Part shown: positions 5,549-15,100 of the stretch, one piece after another | Layout: each line of letters begins with the position of its first letter | Numbering within the stretch: the stretch's first letter is position 1 | Source of the DNA: Alphaproteobacteria bacterium | Lineage (GTDB): Bacteria > Pseudomonadota > Alphaproteobacteria > SHVV01 | NCBI GenBank assembly: GCA_016869275.1 | Contig: VGEO01000029.1 | Coordinates: forward strand, 1 to 33,376 | Direction of reading: 5' to 3' | Length of the DNA stretch: 33,376 nucleotides | Notes under the pieces: model-generated | Told to the model about the DNA's origin: nothing | What the model saw: the letters and a program-made list of their open reading frames with translations, nothing else | Database searches by the model: none | Program-made: the position numbers and the translations under genes

Positions 5549-7057
5549 TCAGTTGCCGAGCGAGTCGAGCGCGCGCTTAACCGTTTGATAGGACGGGCTA
5601 TTCGGCTCGAGCCGGGGCAGCAATTGCTGCCAGCGGGCGCGCGCCGAGGCGACCTTGCCGGCTTCGGCGTCGGCCAGACCGAGGTAATAGAGCGCGCCCG
5701 GATTGTCTGGGGCGATGGTCAGGATGCGATTGAAGGCGACGATGGCGCGTTCCGGGAACGGCTGGCCGGGGCTGCGCGCTTCGATGATCGCCGCGGCGTA
5801 GTTCAAGAGGGTCGCGACATCGTCGGGCCGGAGCTCGGCGATCTTGCCCAAGGCGCGGAGCGCATTTTCTTTCTCGCCCAGGACGCCGTAGGCGCGTGCC
5901 AGGCGCTGCCAGCCCTCGGGGTCGTTCGGATTTTCGTCGAGCCGCGCCGCCAGCCCCTCGACCATGTTGCGGATCATCTGCTGGCGGTCCTCGGGCGCCA
6001 TCTGCTGCGCGGCGGCGATATCGGCGGCGCTCGGACCGCGCGGGCCGGCTCCGCCCTGCACCGGCGGTAGCGTCCGCGCTTGGGTGCCGGCCGGCGGCTG
6101 GCGCGGTGCGGTCATGCCGGCGCCCATCGCATCGGCCGGCACGCCGGCGCCAGCGGCGAGGCCCAGGCGCTCGCCCATCTCGCGCACGCGTTCGGCGACC
6201 TGGCCGCGCCACGGGGCATCGGGCGGCGAATCGAGCAGGAGCGAGCGCCACATGTCGAACGCCTCGCGGTGCTGCCCGGCCTGGGCCTTGGCGAGCGCCA
6301 AATAGTAACGCGCGCCAGGGTGCGCGGTGTCGCGCGCCAGCACGGCGCGGAACATTTTCTCGGGCTCGGCCGCGACTTTGCCGCCGGCAGCCATCACCAG
6401 CGCCTCGGCAACGAGAATTTGCACGTCATCGTCGTCAGGCGCGAGCGCGAGTGCACGCTTGTAGGCGGCCGAAGCATCGTCGTGCCGGCCGGTGAAGGCG
6501 TACGAGCGGCCGAGCAGAAGCCAGCCCTGGATGTCGGTCGGGTCGGCGTCGAGCCGCGCCTTGAGGCGTTGGATATTGGCGTCGAGATCGTGCGGCGTCG
6601 CTGGTCCGGCCGCCATGCCGCCGGCGCCGGCGCCCGCGCCGGGGGTAAGCGGCGGATGGGCGCGGCCGGCAAAATCGGCGCTCGGCGCTTCGGGCCAACC
6701 GAGCCACATATAGAACGACAGTCCGAGCACCGGCATCAGCACGACGACGGCGGCAGCGGCGATCGGTTGACGCCCGGGGGCGTCGGCGCGGCGCTCGTCG
6801 CCGGCGGGCGCTTCCTCGACGGCGGTCGCGAGCAGCCGGCGCTCGACCTCGGTCCGCGCCGCATCCGCCTCGCCCGGCGAGATGACGCCGCGAGCAACGT
6901 CGTTTTCGAGCTCGCGCAACTGGTCGCGGTAGACTTGGCGATTGAAGTCGGCCCGCGAGCCGGCTTCGCCGCGCGCGCGCACCAGCGGCCACGAAATGGC
7001 GCCGACCGCGGCCAATGTCATCAGCGCGAGCAGCGCCCAAAACAGCAGCTGGATCAC
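5549..7057 (-). CDS. ccmI: Cytochrome c maturation protein CcmI (CycH)
   Basis: CcmI chaperones apocytochrome c for haem ligation with CcmF and CcmH at the periplasmic face of the inner membrane. The 502-residue product starts with a membrane helix (about residues 4-25) and the conserved cytoplasmic segment FNRQVYRDQLRELENDVARG, including GVISPGEADAARTEVERRLL. A second membrane helix follows (about 98-116), and then a long periplasmic TPR region (for example YAFTGRHDDASAAYKRALAL). The region between the two TPR blocks is Pro/Ala/Gly-rich and probably flexible. I chose the GTG at 7057 because it overlaps the ccmH stop as GTGA and begins exactly at the hydrophobic helix; the longer open frame upstream lies inside ccmH. 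It is the last gene of ccmDEFGHI. Confidence 0.9.
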   Translation of the reverse strand: MIQLLFWALLALMTLAAVGAISWPLVRARGEAGSRADFNRQVYRDQLRELENDVARGVISPGEADAARTEVERRLLATAVEEAPAGDERRADAPGRQPIAAAAVVVLMPVLGLSFYMWLGWPEAPSADFAGRAHPPLTPGAGAGAGGMAAGPATPHDLDANIQRLKARLDADPTDIQGWLLLGRSYAFTGRHDDASAAYKRALALAPDDDDVQILVAEALVMAAGGKVAAEPEKMFRAVLARDTAHPGARYYLALAKAQAGQHREAFDMWRSLLLDSPPDAPWRGQVAERVREMGERLGLAAGAGVPADAMGAGMTAPRQPPAGTQARTLPPVQGGAGPRGPSAADIAAAQQMAPEDRQQMIRNMVEGLAARLDENPNDPEGWQRLARAYGVLGEKENALRALGKIAELRPDDVATLLNYAAAIIEARSPGQPFPERAIVAFNRILTIAPDNPGALYYLGLADAEAGKVASARARWQQLLPRLEPNSPSYQTVKRALDSLGN

Positions 7058-7530
7058 GGCGCGTCCTCGCCGATCAGCCGCTCGAGCCGTTTCCGTTCGT
7101 GGGTCGAAAGCGGCGTCGGCGTTGCCGCCGCGAGAGCCCGGTTGCGGCGGTGGAAGCTCCGCACCGTGACGATGCCCAAGAGGATCAAGATCGCGGGTGC
7201 TCCCCACAGCAGCGCGGTCTTCACGTTCAACGGCGGCTTCAGCAGCACCCAGTCGCCGTAGCGGGCGACGACATAGCCGACGACCTGCGCGTCGTCGTCG
7301 CCGGCCTGGATACGCTCGCGCACGATGCGGCGAAGATCAACCGCCAATCCGGCGTTCGAATCGTGGATCGACTGGTTCTGGCAGACGAGACAGCGGAGCG
7401 CCTTGTGGATCTCGATCGCGCGCGCCTCCTGTCCCGGATCGGGGAGCGGCGGATCGACGCCGAGCGCGAATGCCGGCACCGCCGCCAGCACGGCGAACGC
7501 GATCCAGAGCGCGCGCGCGATCCGCCTCAT
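7054..7530 (-). CDS. ccmH: Cytochrome c maturation thiol oxidoreductase CcmH
   Basis: CcmH keeps the CxxCH haem-binding cysteines of apocytochrome c reduced and delivers apocytochrome to the ligase. The 158-residue protein has a signal peptide (residues 1-22, ending AFALG) and the family active-site motif LRCLVCQNQSIHDSNA with Cys47 and Cys50. A three-helix-bundle region with YGDWVLLKPPL follows, and then one C-terminal membrane helix (about 105-123). The length fits the short alphaproteobacterial form without fused TPRs; those are in the separate ccmI. The start overlaps the ccmG stop by four bases and the stop overlaps the ccmI start, implying translational coupling. Confidence 0.93.
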   Translation of the reverse strand: MRRIARALWIAFAVLAAVPAFALGVDPPLPDPGQEARAIEIHKALRCLVCQNQSIHDSNAGLAVDLRRIVRERIQAGDDDAQVVGYVVARYGDWVLLKPPLNVKTALLWGAPAILILLGIVTVRSFHRRNRALAAATPTPLSTHERKRLERLIGEDAP

Positions 7531-8063
7531 CGTTGCGCGCGGGCCTTGGCGACCGCCGGCAGGATCTTGGTTTCGAGGTCGGCCGGCATAATTGGACCGA
7601 TGTGCTTCAGGACGATGCGGCCGTGGCCGTCGACGACGAACGTCTCGGGTACGCCGTAGACGCCGAAATCGATCCCGACTCTGCCCGAGCGGTCAGCGCC
7701 GGCGCGCGCGTACGGATCGCCCCATTCGGCGAGCCAGCGCTGGGCGTCGCTCGGTGCGTCTTTGTAGTTGAGCCCGTGCACGGCGACGCGCTTCGTGCGC
7801 GCGAGCTCCATGAGCAGCGGATGTTCCTCGCGGCAGGCGACGCACCAGGACGCGAAAACGTTGACGAGTGCGACCTCGCCCGCTTTGAGGTCGCGGCTCG
7901 CCAGGCCGAGCGGCTTGCCGGCGACCGGCGGCAGATCGAACTCGGGCACCGGCTTGTCGATCAGCGCCGAGGGGATTTCGCGCGGGTTCAGCGTCAGACC
8001 GACACCGAGCGCGACCGCGAGCGCGGCGAAGATCGCGATCGGAAGAACGGTGCCGAGACGCAT
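7527..8063 (-). CDS. ccmG: Thiol:disulfide interchange protein CcmG (DsbE)
   Basis: CcmG is a membrane-anchored periplasmic thioredoxin-like reductase that supplies electrons to CcmH or apocytochrome c. The 178-residue protein has an N-terminal anchor helix (about residues 5-24), and the segment PEFDLPPVAGKPLGL typical of DsbE. The active site is WCVAC (Cys74, Cys77), where Val-Ala replaces the commonest xP dipeptide. The cis-Pro loop is GVPETFVVD, where the acidic residue after the Pro is the CcmG hallmark. It lies three bases after ccmF and overlaps ccmH by four. It reads as intact. Confidence 0.93.
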   Translation of the reverse strand: MRLGTVLPIAIFAALAVALGVGLTLNPREIPSALIDKPVPEFDLPPVAGKPLGLASRDLKAGEVALVNVFASWCVACREEHPLLMELARTKRVAVHGLNYKDAPSDAQRWLAEWGDPYARAGADRSGRVGIDFGVYGVPETFVVDGHGRIVLKHIGPIMPADLETKILPAVAKARAQR

Positions 8064-8066
8064 ACG

Positions 8067-10058
8067 CTACTCCGCGGCCTGTGCGCTCGGTGCCGGTGCC
8101 CGCGCCCGCTGCCGCGCCGGGGCGCCGACGCGATGGCGGCGGTCGGTGAGCGAGACCAAGCCGCCGGCGACCATCACGAATGAGCCGAACCAAATCCAGT
8201 GGACGAGCGGCTTGTGGTAGAGCCGGGTCGCCCAGCCGCCGCTTTCGGCCGGCTCGCCGATGGCAATGTAGATGTCGGCGTCCGGTCGCGGCCGAATCGC
8301 GGCTTCCGAGGTTTGCATCGGCGGAGTCGGGTAGCTCCGCTGTTCGGGCTCCATCCGGGCGATGAAGGCGCCGGCGCGGCTCACCTCGTAACGCCCGCGC
8401 GCCGCCATGTAGTTGGGGCCGCGGATGGTCTCGGTGCCGAGGAAGGTGACGTCGTAGCCGGCGAGCGCGGCACGATCGCCCGGTTTCATGATCAGGAGCC
8501 GTTCCTGTTCCCATGCGGAGGTGGCGACGATCCCCATCACGACCAGGCCCATGCCGGCGTGCGCGATCGACATGCCCCAGGAAGCGCGCGGCAGGCTGAG
8601 CGCGCGGCGCCACGATTCGGCCGCCGGCGCGCGGCCCAGGCGAATGCGATCGGCGAACTCGACCGCGGCGCCGACAATCAACCACGCCGCGAGCGCCATT
8701 CCGAACACCGCAAGCACCGGCCCGCCCCACGCGAAATAGAGCGTCGCCAGCGCGACCGCCGCGGTCACGGCGAAGGCGATCTTCAAGCGGCCGAGCGCGC
8801 CGCCCAAATCGCCCCGCTTCCACGGCAGCAGCGGCCCGATCGCCATGGTCGCGATCAGCGGCACCATCAAGGGGCCGAATGTCGCGTTGAAATAGGGCGC
8901 GCCGACCGAGACCTTGGTTTCGGCGACGGCATCGAGAAAAAGCGGGTACATGGTGCCGACGAACACGGTCGCGCACGCGGTCGCGAGCAGAAGATTGTTC
9001 AAAATGAGCGCGCCTTCGCGGCTGATCGGCTGGAACAGGCCGCCGGTTTTGAGCGAAGGCGCCCGGATCGCGTAGAGCACGAGCGAGGAGCCGACCACCA
9101 GCACCAGGAAAGCCAGGATGAAGACGCCGCGCTCGGGATCGGTCGCGAACGCGTGCACCGAGGTCAAGACGCCCGAGCGCACGAGGAACGTGCCCAACAG
9201 CGATAGCGCGAACGTCAGGAGCGCGAGCAGGATCGTCCACGACTTGAGCGCGTCCCGCTTCTCGACCACGATCGCGGTATGGAGGAGCGCGGTGCCGAGC
9301 AGCCAGGGCATGAACGAGGCGTTCTCGACCGGATCCCAGAACCACCACCCGCCCCAGCCGAGCTCGTAATAGGCCCACCAGGATCCGAGCGCGATCCCGA
9401 CCGTCAGCGCGCACCACGCCGCCAGCGTCCACGGCCTGACCCAACGTGCCCAGGCCGGATCGACCCGGCCCTCGATCAGCGCCGCGACCGCGAACGAAAA
9501 GGCCATCGAGAAGCCGACATAGCCGGCATAGAGGAACGGCGGGTGGAAGGCGAGGCCGGGGTCTTGGAGGAGCGGATTGAGGCCGCGGCCTTCGAGCGGC
9601 GGCGGGAGCAGCCGCGCGAACGGGTTCGAGGTGAGCAGGATGAAGAGATAGAACCCGACCCCGATCGCGGCCTGGACTGCGAGCACGCGGGCCCGGAGCG
9701 TCGGCGGCAAGTTGCCGCCGAACACGGCCACCGCCGCACCAAACCCGGCCAGCATCAGGACCCAGAGGACCAGCGAGCCCTCGTGGTTCCCCCACAGGCC
9801 GGTCACTTTGTAGAGCATCGGCTTCTGGGTGTGGGAGTTCTCGGCGACATTGATGACGCTGAAATCCGAGATGACGTAGGAGATCATCAATGCGATGAAC
9901 GCGTAGGCGACGAACCCGAACTGCGCGATCGCCGCCGGCCGAGCGACCGCGATCCAGGACGGGAGCGAGCGGCTCGCGCCGACCAGCGGGATCACGCTTT
10001 GCGCGAGCGCGACCGCGAGCGCGAGGACCAAGGCGTAGTGGCCGAGCTCGGGGATCAT
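8067..10058 (-). CDS. ccmF: Haem lyase subunit CcmF
   Basis: CcmF is the large integral-membrane subunit of the holocytochrome c synthase and attaches haem from CcmE to apocytochrome c. The 663-residue protein has many membrane helices and the tryptophan-rich signature WGGWWFWDPVENASFMPWLL at about residues 235-254. The block GLWGNHEGSLVLWV near 88-101 and the conserved HPPFLYAGYVG near 172 are also typical. The start at 10058 overlaps the ccmE stop (ATGA). An in-frame ATG nine codons earlier lies inside ccmE and is not needed. The C-terminal periplasmic domain has TEAAIRPRPDADIY-type sequence as expected. Confidence 0.95.
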   Translation of the reverse strand: MIPELGHYALVLALAVALAQSVIPLVGASRSLPSWIAVARPAAIAQFGFVAYAFIALMISYVISDFSVINVAENSHTQKPMLYKVTGLWGNHEGSLVLWVLMLAGFGAAVAVFGGNLPPTLRARVLAVQAAIGVGFYLFILLTSNPFARLLPPPLEGRGLNPLLQDPGLAFHPPFLYAGYVGFSMAFSFAVAALIEGRVDPAWARWVRPWTLAAWCALTVGIALGSWWAYYELGWGGWWFWDPVENASFMPWLLGTALLHTAIVVEKRDALKSWTILLALLTFALSLLGTFLVRSGVLTSVHAFATDPERGVFILAFLVLVVGSSLVLYAIRAPSLKTGGLFQPISREGALILNNLLLATACATVFVGTMYPLFLDAVAETKVSVGAPYFNATFGPLMVPLIATMAIGPLLPWKRGDLGGALGRLKIAFAVTAAVALATLYFAWGGPVLAVFGMALAAWLIVGAAVEFADRIRLGRAPAAESWRRALSLPRASWGMSIAHAGMGLVVMGIVATSAWEQERLLIMKPGDRAALAGYDVTFLGTETIRGPNYMAARGRYEVSRAGAFIARMEPEQRSYPTPPMQTSEAAIRPRPDADIYIAIGEPAESGGWATRLYHKPLVHWIWFGSFVMVAGGLVSLTDRRHRVGAPARQRARAPAPSAQAAE

Positions 10059-10507
10059 GGTTTGGCGCCCTTCTCGCCCTTCCACTGACCGCCCTTTTTC
10101 AAGGCGTCGGCGACTTCGGGCGGCATGTAGGTTTCGTCGTGCTTGGCCAGGACCTCGGAGGCGACGAAGACGCCGTCCGGCCCCAATTTGCCTTCGGCGA
10201 CGACGCCCTGGCCCTCGCGGAACAGATCAGGCAGGAAGCCGCGATAGCGGACTTCGATCACGTTGGCGAGGTCGGTCACGCGAAACGTCGTGGTCAAGCC
10301 GTCGGCCCCCTTGGCGACGCTTTTCTCCTCGACCAACCCGCCCAACCGAAAGCGTTTCTCGGGCGGTACCTGCTTCGTCATGACGTCGCTCGGGCTATAG
10401 AAAAAGACCAAGCTGTCCTCGAATGCGATCAACATCAGCGTTGCCGCGCTGGCGAGCAGCGCCATGCCGATCGCGACGAAGGCGAGGCGCTTGTGCTTGC
10501 GTTTCAC
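10055..10507 (-). CDS. ccmE: Haem chaperone CcmE
   Basis: CcmE accepts haem from CcmC/CcmAB and binds it covalently before passing it to CcmF. The 150-residue product has a short basic N-terminus (KRKHKR), one membrane helix (about residues 9-29), and an OB-fold periplasmic domain with FFYSPSDV and KRFRLGGLV. The haem-binding motif LAKHDETYMPPEV has His123 and Tyr127, the canonical HxxxY form. I chose GTG at 10507 because it overlaps the ccmD stop (GTGA) and gives the usual N-terminus. The C-terminal tail after the motif is short, Lys/Gly-rich and probably disordered. Confidence 0.95.
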   Translation of the reverse strand: MKRKHKRLAFVAIGMALLASAATLMLIAFEDSLVFFYSPSDVMTKQVPPEKRFRLGGLVEEKSVAKGADGLTTTFRVTDLANVIEVRYRGFLPDLFREGQGVVAEGKLGPDGVFVASEVLAKHDETYMPPEVADALKKGGQWKGEKGAKP

Positions 10508-10707
10508 CGCGGCCTCTCCGGGGTCGCGGCCGCGCCCGACCGCTCCGCCAGCGCCCGATCGAGCGCCGCCAGCGTCGCGCGTTCGCGCGTTCGCGCGCGC
10601 AGGCTCGCGACCAGGAGGCCGATCATCACCGCCGCCGTCACCAGGAACGCCGGCCAGATGTAGGCCGCGTGCCCGTCCATCGCGAGAAACTGTCCGATCG
10701 CTTCCAT
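10504..10707 (-). CDS. ccmD: Haem exporter protein CcmD
   Basis: CcmD is a small membrane protein that binds the CcmABC complex and helps release holo-CcmE. The 67-residue form has the motif MDGHAAYIWPAF followed by one membrane helix (VTAAVMIGLLVASL) and a cytoplasmic charged tail, the family layout. Two starts are possible: ATG at 10707 (67 residues) or ATG at 10680 at the motif itself (58 residues); the open frame extends further upstream but without family sequence. It is the first gene of the ccmDEFGHI transcript and is physically separated from ccmC by nearly 6 kb, whereas these two genes are commonly adjacent. Its promoter must lie in the 143 bases shared with the divergent CoA-transferase gene. 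Confidence 0.85.
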   Translation of the reverse strand: MEAIGQFLAMDGHAAYIWPAFLVTAAVMIGLLVASLRARTRERATLAALDRALAERSGAAATPERPR

Positions 10708-10850
10708 CGCTTCCGACTGTCCGTCCCATACCCGCGCGCCCCATCGGGTCCGCGGATCGATCGAATCTTGCCCGTGTCCGTATCCCGGTAAGATGCAGGG
10801 CGCGCGGCCGGAAGGCAACCGCGCCGACGACACGTTTTTTTGAGGCAGCC

Positions 10851-12023
10851 ATGAAGCTCGACGGCATCCGTGTGATCGACCTTTCGTTATTCCTGCCCGG
10901 GCCGCTCGCGACCCAGATGATGGCCGACCACGGCGCCCGCGTGATCAAGATCGAGAATCCGGCGGCGCCCGAGCCCGGGCGTTCGACCGACTATTTTCCG
11001 TGGGCCCAGGGCGGCCATACCGTGATGTACCGCTCGACCCATCGCGGCAAAGAGAGCGTCACGCTCAACCTGAAAGACGCCGCGGCCAAGGCCTTGTTTC
11101 TGAAGCTGGTGGGCGAGGCCGACGTCCTGGTCGAGTCGTTCCGGCCCGGCGTCATGGCGCGGCTCGGGCTCGATCCCGCGACGCTGCGGGGTAGCAATCC
11201 CAGGCTCGTCTATTGCTCGCTCTCGGCGTTCGGCCAGAGCGGCCCGTGGCGCGACGTCGCCGCGCACGACACCGCGACGGTCGCCGCGGCCGGGGTACTC
11301 TCGCTCTCGCGTTCGCCCGAGGGCGGCGGCCCCGCGCTCTTGGGCGTCGCCATCGCCGACATCCTGGCGGCGCAGCTTCTGTTCGGCGGCATCGTCATGG
11401 CGCTCTACCGCCGCGCGACGACCGGGCAAGGCGACTATCTCGACGTCAGCATGTTCGAGGCGGCGCTGGCGGCCCAGCCCAATATCGTCGGACCGGTGTT
11501 CGGCGCCGGCCGCGCACCCGACCCGAACGCCGAGCGCACCCACGGCGGCAATGCCATGTTCAATATTTATGCGACCAGAGACGGCGGCTCCATCGCGCTC
11601 GGCGGCGGCGAGAAGAAATTCGTCGCGAATCTGTTTGGCGGCCTGGGCCGGCCCGAGTTCATCGCGCCCGTGAGCGGACCGGCCGGACCGGCGCATGCAC
11701 CGGCGATCCGGTTTCTGCGCGAGGCGTTCGGCGCCAAGACGCGGACCGAGTGGGAGGCGTGGCTCAAGGGCCGCGACATTCCGGCGATGCCGGTGTTCGA
11801 CCTGGCCGAAGCATGGAGCCAGCCGCACGTGCGCGAACGTGCGATGCGGGTCACCGATGCGGCCGGCAACGACCACATCGGAATTCCGATCAAGTACGCC
11901 GATGAACCGGGGCGGGTGAATCCCAAGCTGGCGTCGGTCGGCCAGCACACCGACGCGGTCTTGAGCGAGCTCGGCTGCGATGCCGCCCACATCGCCCGCC
12001 TGCACGCGCGGGGAGCGATCTAG
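10851..12023 (+). CDS. CaiB/BaiF family CoA-transferase or alpha-methylacyl-CoA racemase-like protein
   Basis: The 390-residue protein has the class III CoA-transferase fold: VIDLSLFLPGPLATQMMADHGARVIKIENP at the start, LNLKDAAAKALFLKL, ADVLVESFRPGVMARLGLD near residues 85-103, and YLDVSMFEAALA near 190-201. Near residue 140 it reads AAHDTATVAAAG. The His-Asp pair resembles the GHD motif of alpha-methylacyl-CoA racemases more than the classical formyl-CoA transferase site, so racemisation of a 2-methylacyl-CoA is as likely as CoA transfer. The following gene, 143 bases on and in the same direction, is a 2-oxoacid ferredoxin oxidoreductase that would generate acyl-CoA, so the pair may act on the same amino-acid or branched-acid derived substrates. 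The promoter region is shared with ccmD. Confidence 0.85.
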   Translation: MKLDGIRVIDLSLFLPGPLATQMMADHGARVIKIENPAAPEPGRSTDYFPWAQGGHTVMYRSTHRGKESVTLNLKDAAAKALFLKLVGEADVLVESFRPGVMARLGLDPATLRGSNPRLVYCSLSAFGQSGPWRDVAAHDTATVAAAGVLSLSRSPEGGGPALLGVAIADILAAQLLFGGIVMALYRRATTGQGDYLDVSMFEAALAAQPNIVGPVFGAGRAPDPNAERTHGGNAMFNIYATRDGGSIALGGGEKKFVANLFGGLGRPEFIAPVSGPAGPAHAPAIRFLREAFGAKTRTEWEAWLKGRDIPAMPVFDLAEAWSQPHVRERAMRVTDAAGNDHIGIPIKYADEPGRVNPKLASVGQHTDAVLSELGCDAAHIARLHARGAI

Positions 12024-12116
12024 TCGACGCTGTCGGAGCGGCGGGCGAGAAGAAGGTCGGGTCTCGGGCGAAGAGGACACGTTCCTTCTAGTCGATCTCG
12101 GCAGTCCGTTGTGACC

Positions 12117-12131
12117 GCGCCGGTCCGGCGC
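12117..12131. promoter_or_regulatory. GCGCCGG-T-CCGGCGC inverted repeat before the oxidoreductase gene
   Basis: A perfect 7-bp inverted repeat around one base lies 36 bases before the ATG at 12167 and directly upstream of a TAGATT hexamer (12133-12138) that could be a -10 box. It is also about 95 bases after the CoA-transferase stop. A one-base loop does not suit a terminator, so a dimeric protein site is more likely. The 143-base gap holds nothing else I recognise. Confidence 0.35.
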
Positions 12132-12166
12132 GCTAGATTGATCGGCGGCTATCGAGGAGGGCCGGG

Positions 12167-15100
12167 ATGGCCGACGCCGGCGTCGAGCTGGACGACAAGT
12201 ACACCGCGACCGCGGGCCGCGTCTTCATCTCGGGTATCCAGGCGCTGGTGCGCTTGCCGCTGGTGCAGATGCGCCGCGATCGTCTGGCGGGCCTGAACAC
12301 CGGCGCCTTCATCGCCGGCTACCGCGGCTCGCCCTTGGGCGGCTACGACCAGCAGCTCGCCCGCGCCAAGCATCACTTGACCGAGCACGGCGTCGAGTTC
12401 CGCCCGGCCGTCAACGAGGACCTCGCCGCGACCATGATCTGGGGCACGCAGCAGCTCGGGCTCTCGCCCGGGGCCAAGCGCGACGGCGTGGTCGGCATCT
12501 GGTACGGCAAAGGCCCGGGCGTCGACCGCTCGGGCGACGTCTTCAAGCACGGCAACGCCGCCGGCTCGGCGCGTCTGGGCGGGGTCTTGTGCCTGGCCGG
12601 CGACGATCACGGCGCCAAGTCTTCGACCGTGCCGCACCAATCCGACCACGCCTTCATGTCGGCGCTGATGCCGGTGCTCTACCCCTCGAGCATCCATGAG
12701 TTCGTCGAGCTCGGGCTCCTCGGAATCGCGATGTCGCGCTACTCCGGCTGCTGGGTCGGGATGAAGGTAATCGCCGATACGGTCGAGACGACGTCGGTCG
12801 TCGACCTGGCGGCTGAAGCGCGCCCCTTCGCGATCCCGGTCGACTTCGCGCTGCCGCCCGGCGGCCTCAACCTGCGCTGGCCAGACGACCGCTGGTCGCA
12901 GGACCACCGGCTCCAGAACTACAAGGGTTACGCGGCAATCGCGTTCGCGCGCGCCAACGCCGTCGATCGCGTCGTGATCGATTCGCCGCGCGCGCGGCTC
13001 GGCGTGGTCGCCTCGGGCAAGGCCTACGAGGACGTGCGCCAGGCGCTCCGCGAACTCGAGATCGACGACGCGGTCGCCGCCGCGATCGGGCTTCGCGTCT
13101 ACAAGGTGGGGATGCCGTGGCCGTTGGAGCCCGAAGGCATCCGCCGGTTCTCGGCCGGGCTGCAAGAAGTCGTGATCGTCGAAGAACGGCGCGAGATCAT
13201 CGAGAACCAGATCAAGCAGTCGCTTTTCAACTGGCGGGCCGATGTTCGCCCGCGCATCGTCGGCAAGTTCGACCACGAGGACAAGCCGCTGCTGCCGCTC
13301 GATTCCGAGCTCACCGTCGGCGCCGCGGCGCGCGTCATCGCCGACCGCCTGATGCAGTTCGAGTTCGATGCGGCGCTCAAACAGCGGATCGAAGCACGGC
13401 TTCGTTATTTCCGCGAGCGCGCCGAGCTGCGCCGCACCCACGTCGCGCCGATCGAGCGCCGCCCGTTCTTCTGCGCCGGCTGCCCGCACAACACTTCGAC
13501 CCGGGTACCCGACGGGAGCCGCGCTGTCGCTGGGATCGGCTGCCATTTCATGGCGCAGTGGATGGAGCGCTCGACCGAAACCTTCACCCAGATGGGCGGC
13601 GAAGGCGTGCCGTGGATCGGGGTCGCGCCGTTCACCGCCGAGCCCCACATCTTCGCCAACCTGGGCGACGGCACTTATTTCCACTCCGGCTTGCTTGCGA
13701 TCCGCCAGGCGGTCGCCGCCGGCGTCAACGTCACCTACAAGATTCTTTACAACGATGCCGTGGCGATGACCGGCGGCCAGGCGCTCGATGGCACGCTCAC
13801 CGTGCCGCAGATCACGCACCAGCTCCGCCACGAGAACGTCAAGGCGATCTACCTCGTGTCCGAGGCGCCCGCGCGGATCGAGCGCGCCCAGCTTGCGCCC
13901 GGGACCATCGTCCGCCACCGCGATCGGTTGGACGCGGTGATGCGCGAAGCGCGGGCGATCCCCGGTTGCACCGCGATCGTCTACGACCAGACCTGCGCCG
14001 CCGAGAAGCGCCGCCGCCGCAAGCGCGGCGAACTCGTCGACCCGCCGCGCCGCGTCTTCATCAACCGCGAAGTATGCGAAGGCTGCGGTGACTGCTCGGT
14101 CCAGTCGAACTGCATCGCCGTCGAGCCGGTCGAGACCGCGATGGGGCGGAAGCGCCGTATCAACCAATCGGCCTGCAACAAGGACTTCTCGTGCCTCAAG
14201 GGCTTCTGCCCGTCGTTCGTAACGGTCGAGGGCGGTGAGGTCCGAAAGCGCGCGCCGGCCGGCGAGCTTGGCCCCGACGCTGCGCCCGAGCCGGCGACGC
14301 GTGCGCCGCTCGATCGCGCCTACAACGTCCTGGTGACGGGGGTCGGAGGCACCGGCGTCCTTACCATCGGCGCGCTGCTCGGCATGGCCGCCCACCTCGA
14401 GGGCAAGGCATGCATGATCCTCGACATGGCCGGTCTCGCCCAGAAGGGCGGCGCGGTATGGAGCCACGTGCGTTTGGCGCGGACCGCGGCGGAAGTGACC
14501 TCGCCCCGGATCGTGACCGGCGGCGCCGATCTCCTGCTCGCCGCCGACAGCGTCGTCGCCGCCGGTAAGGAGGGCATCGCGTTGTGCTCGCCCGCGCGCA
14601 CCGCCGCCGTCGTCAACGGCCACCTGACCCCGGTCGCCGACTTCGTCCGCCACCGCGACTACGACTTCCGCCAGGCGGTGATCGAATCCACCATCCGCAT
14701 GCACGTCGCGTCCGAACCGGCCATCGAAGCCTTCACCGAGGTCGCCGAAGCCGCGCTCGGCGATGCGATCGCGACCAACGTCCTGATGGTCGGCTACGCC
14801 TATCAGAAGGGCCTCCTGCCGCTCGCGGCGGCGGCGATCGAGCGTGCGATCGCGTTGAACGGGGTTGCGGTCAAGTCGAACGTCCAAGCGTTCCGCTGGG
14901 GCCGCTTGCTCGCCGCCGAACCGCGGCGGGTCAAGACGACGCTCGGGCTCGCGCCGGTACCGGCGCTCGCGGATTCGCTCGATGAATTGATTGCTGCACG
15001 TGCGCGGCACTTGACCGACTATCAGGACGCAGCCTTGGCCGAGCGCTACCGGGCGCTCGTCGCCCGCGTCCGAAGCGCCGCCGCGGCGGCCGGGTTGGAC

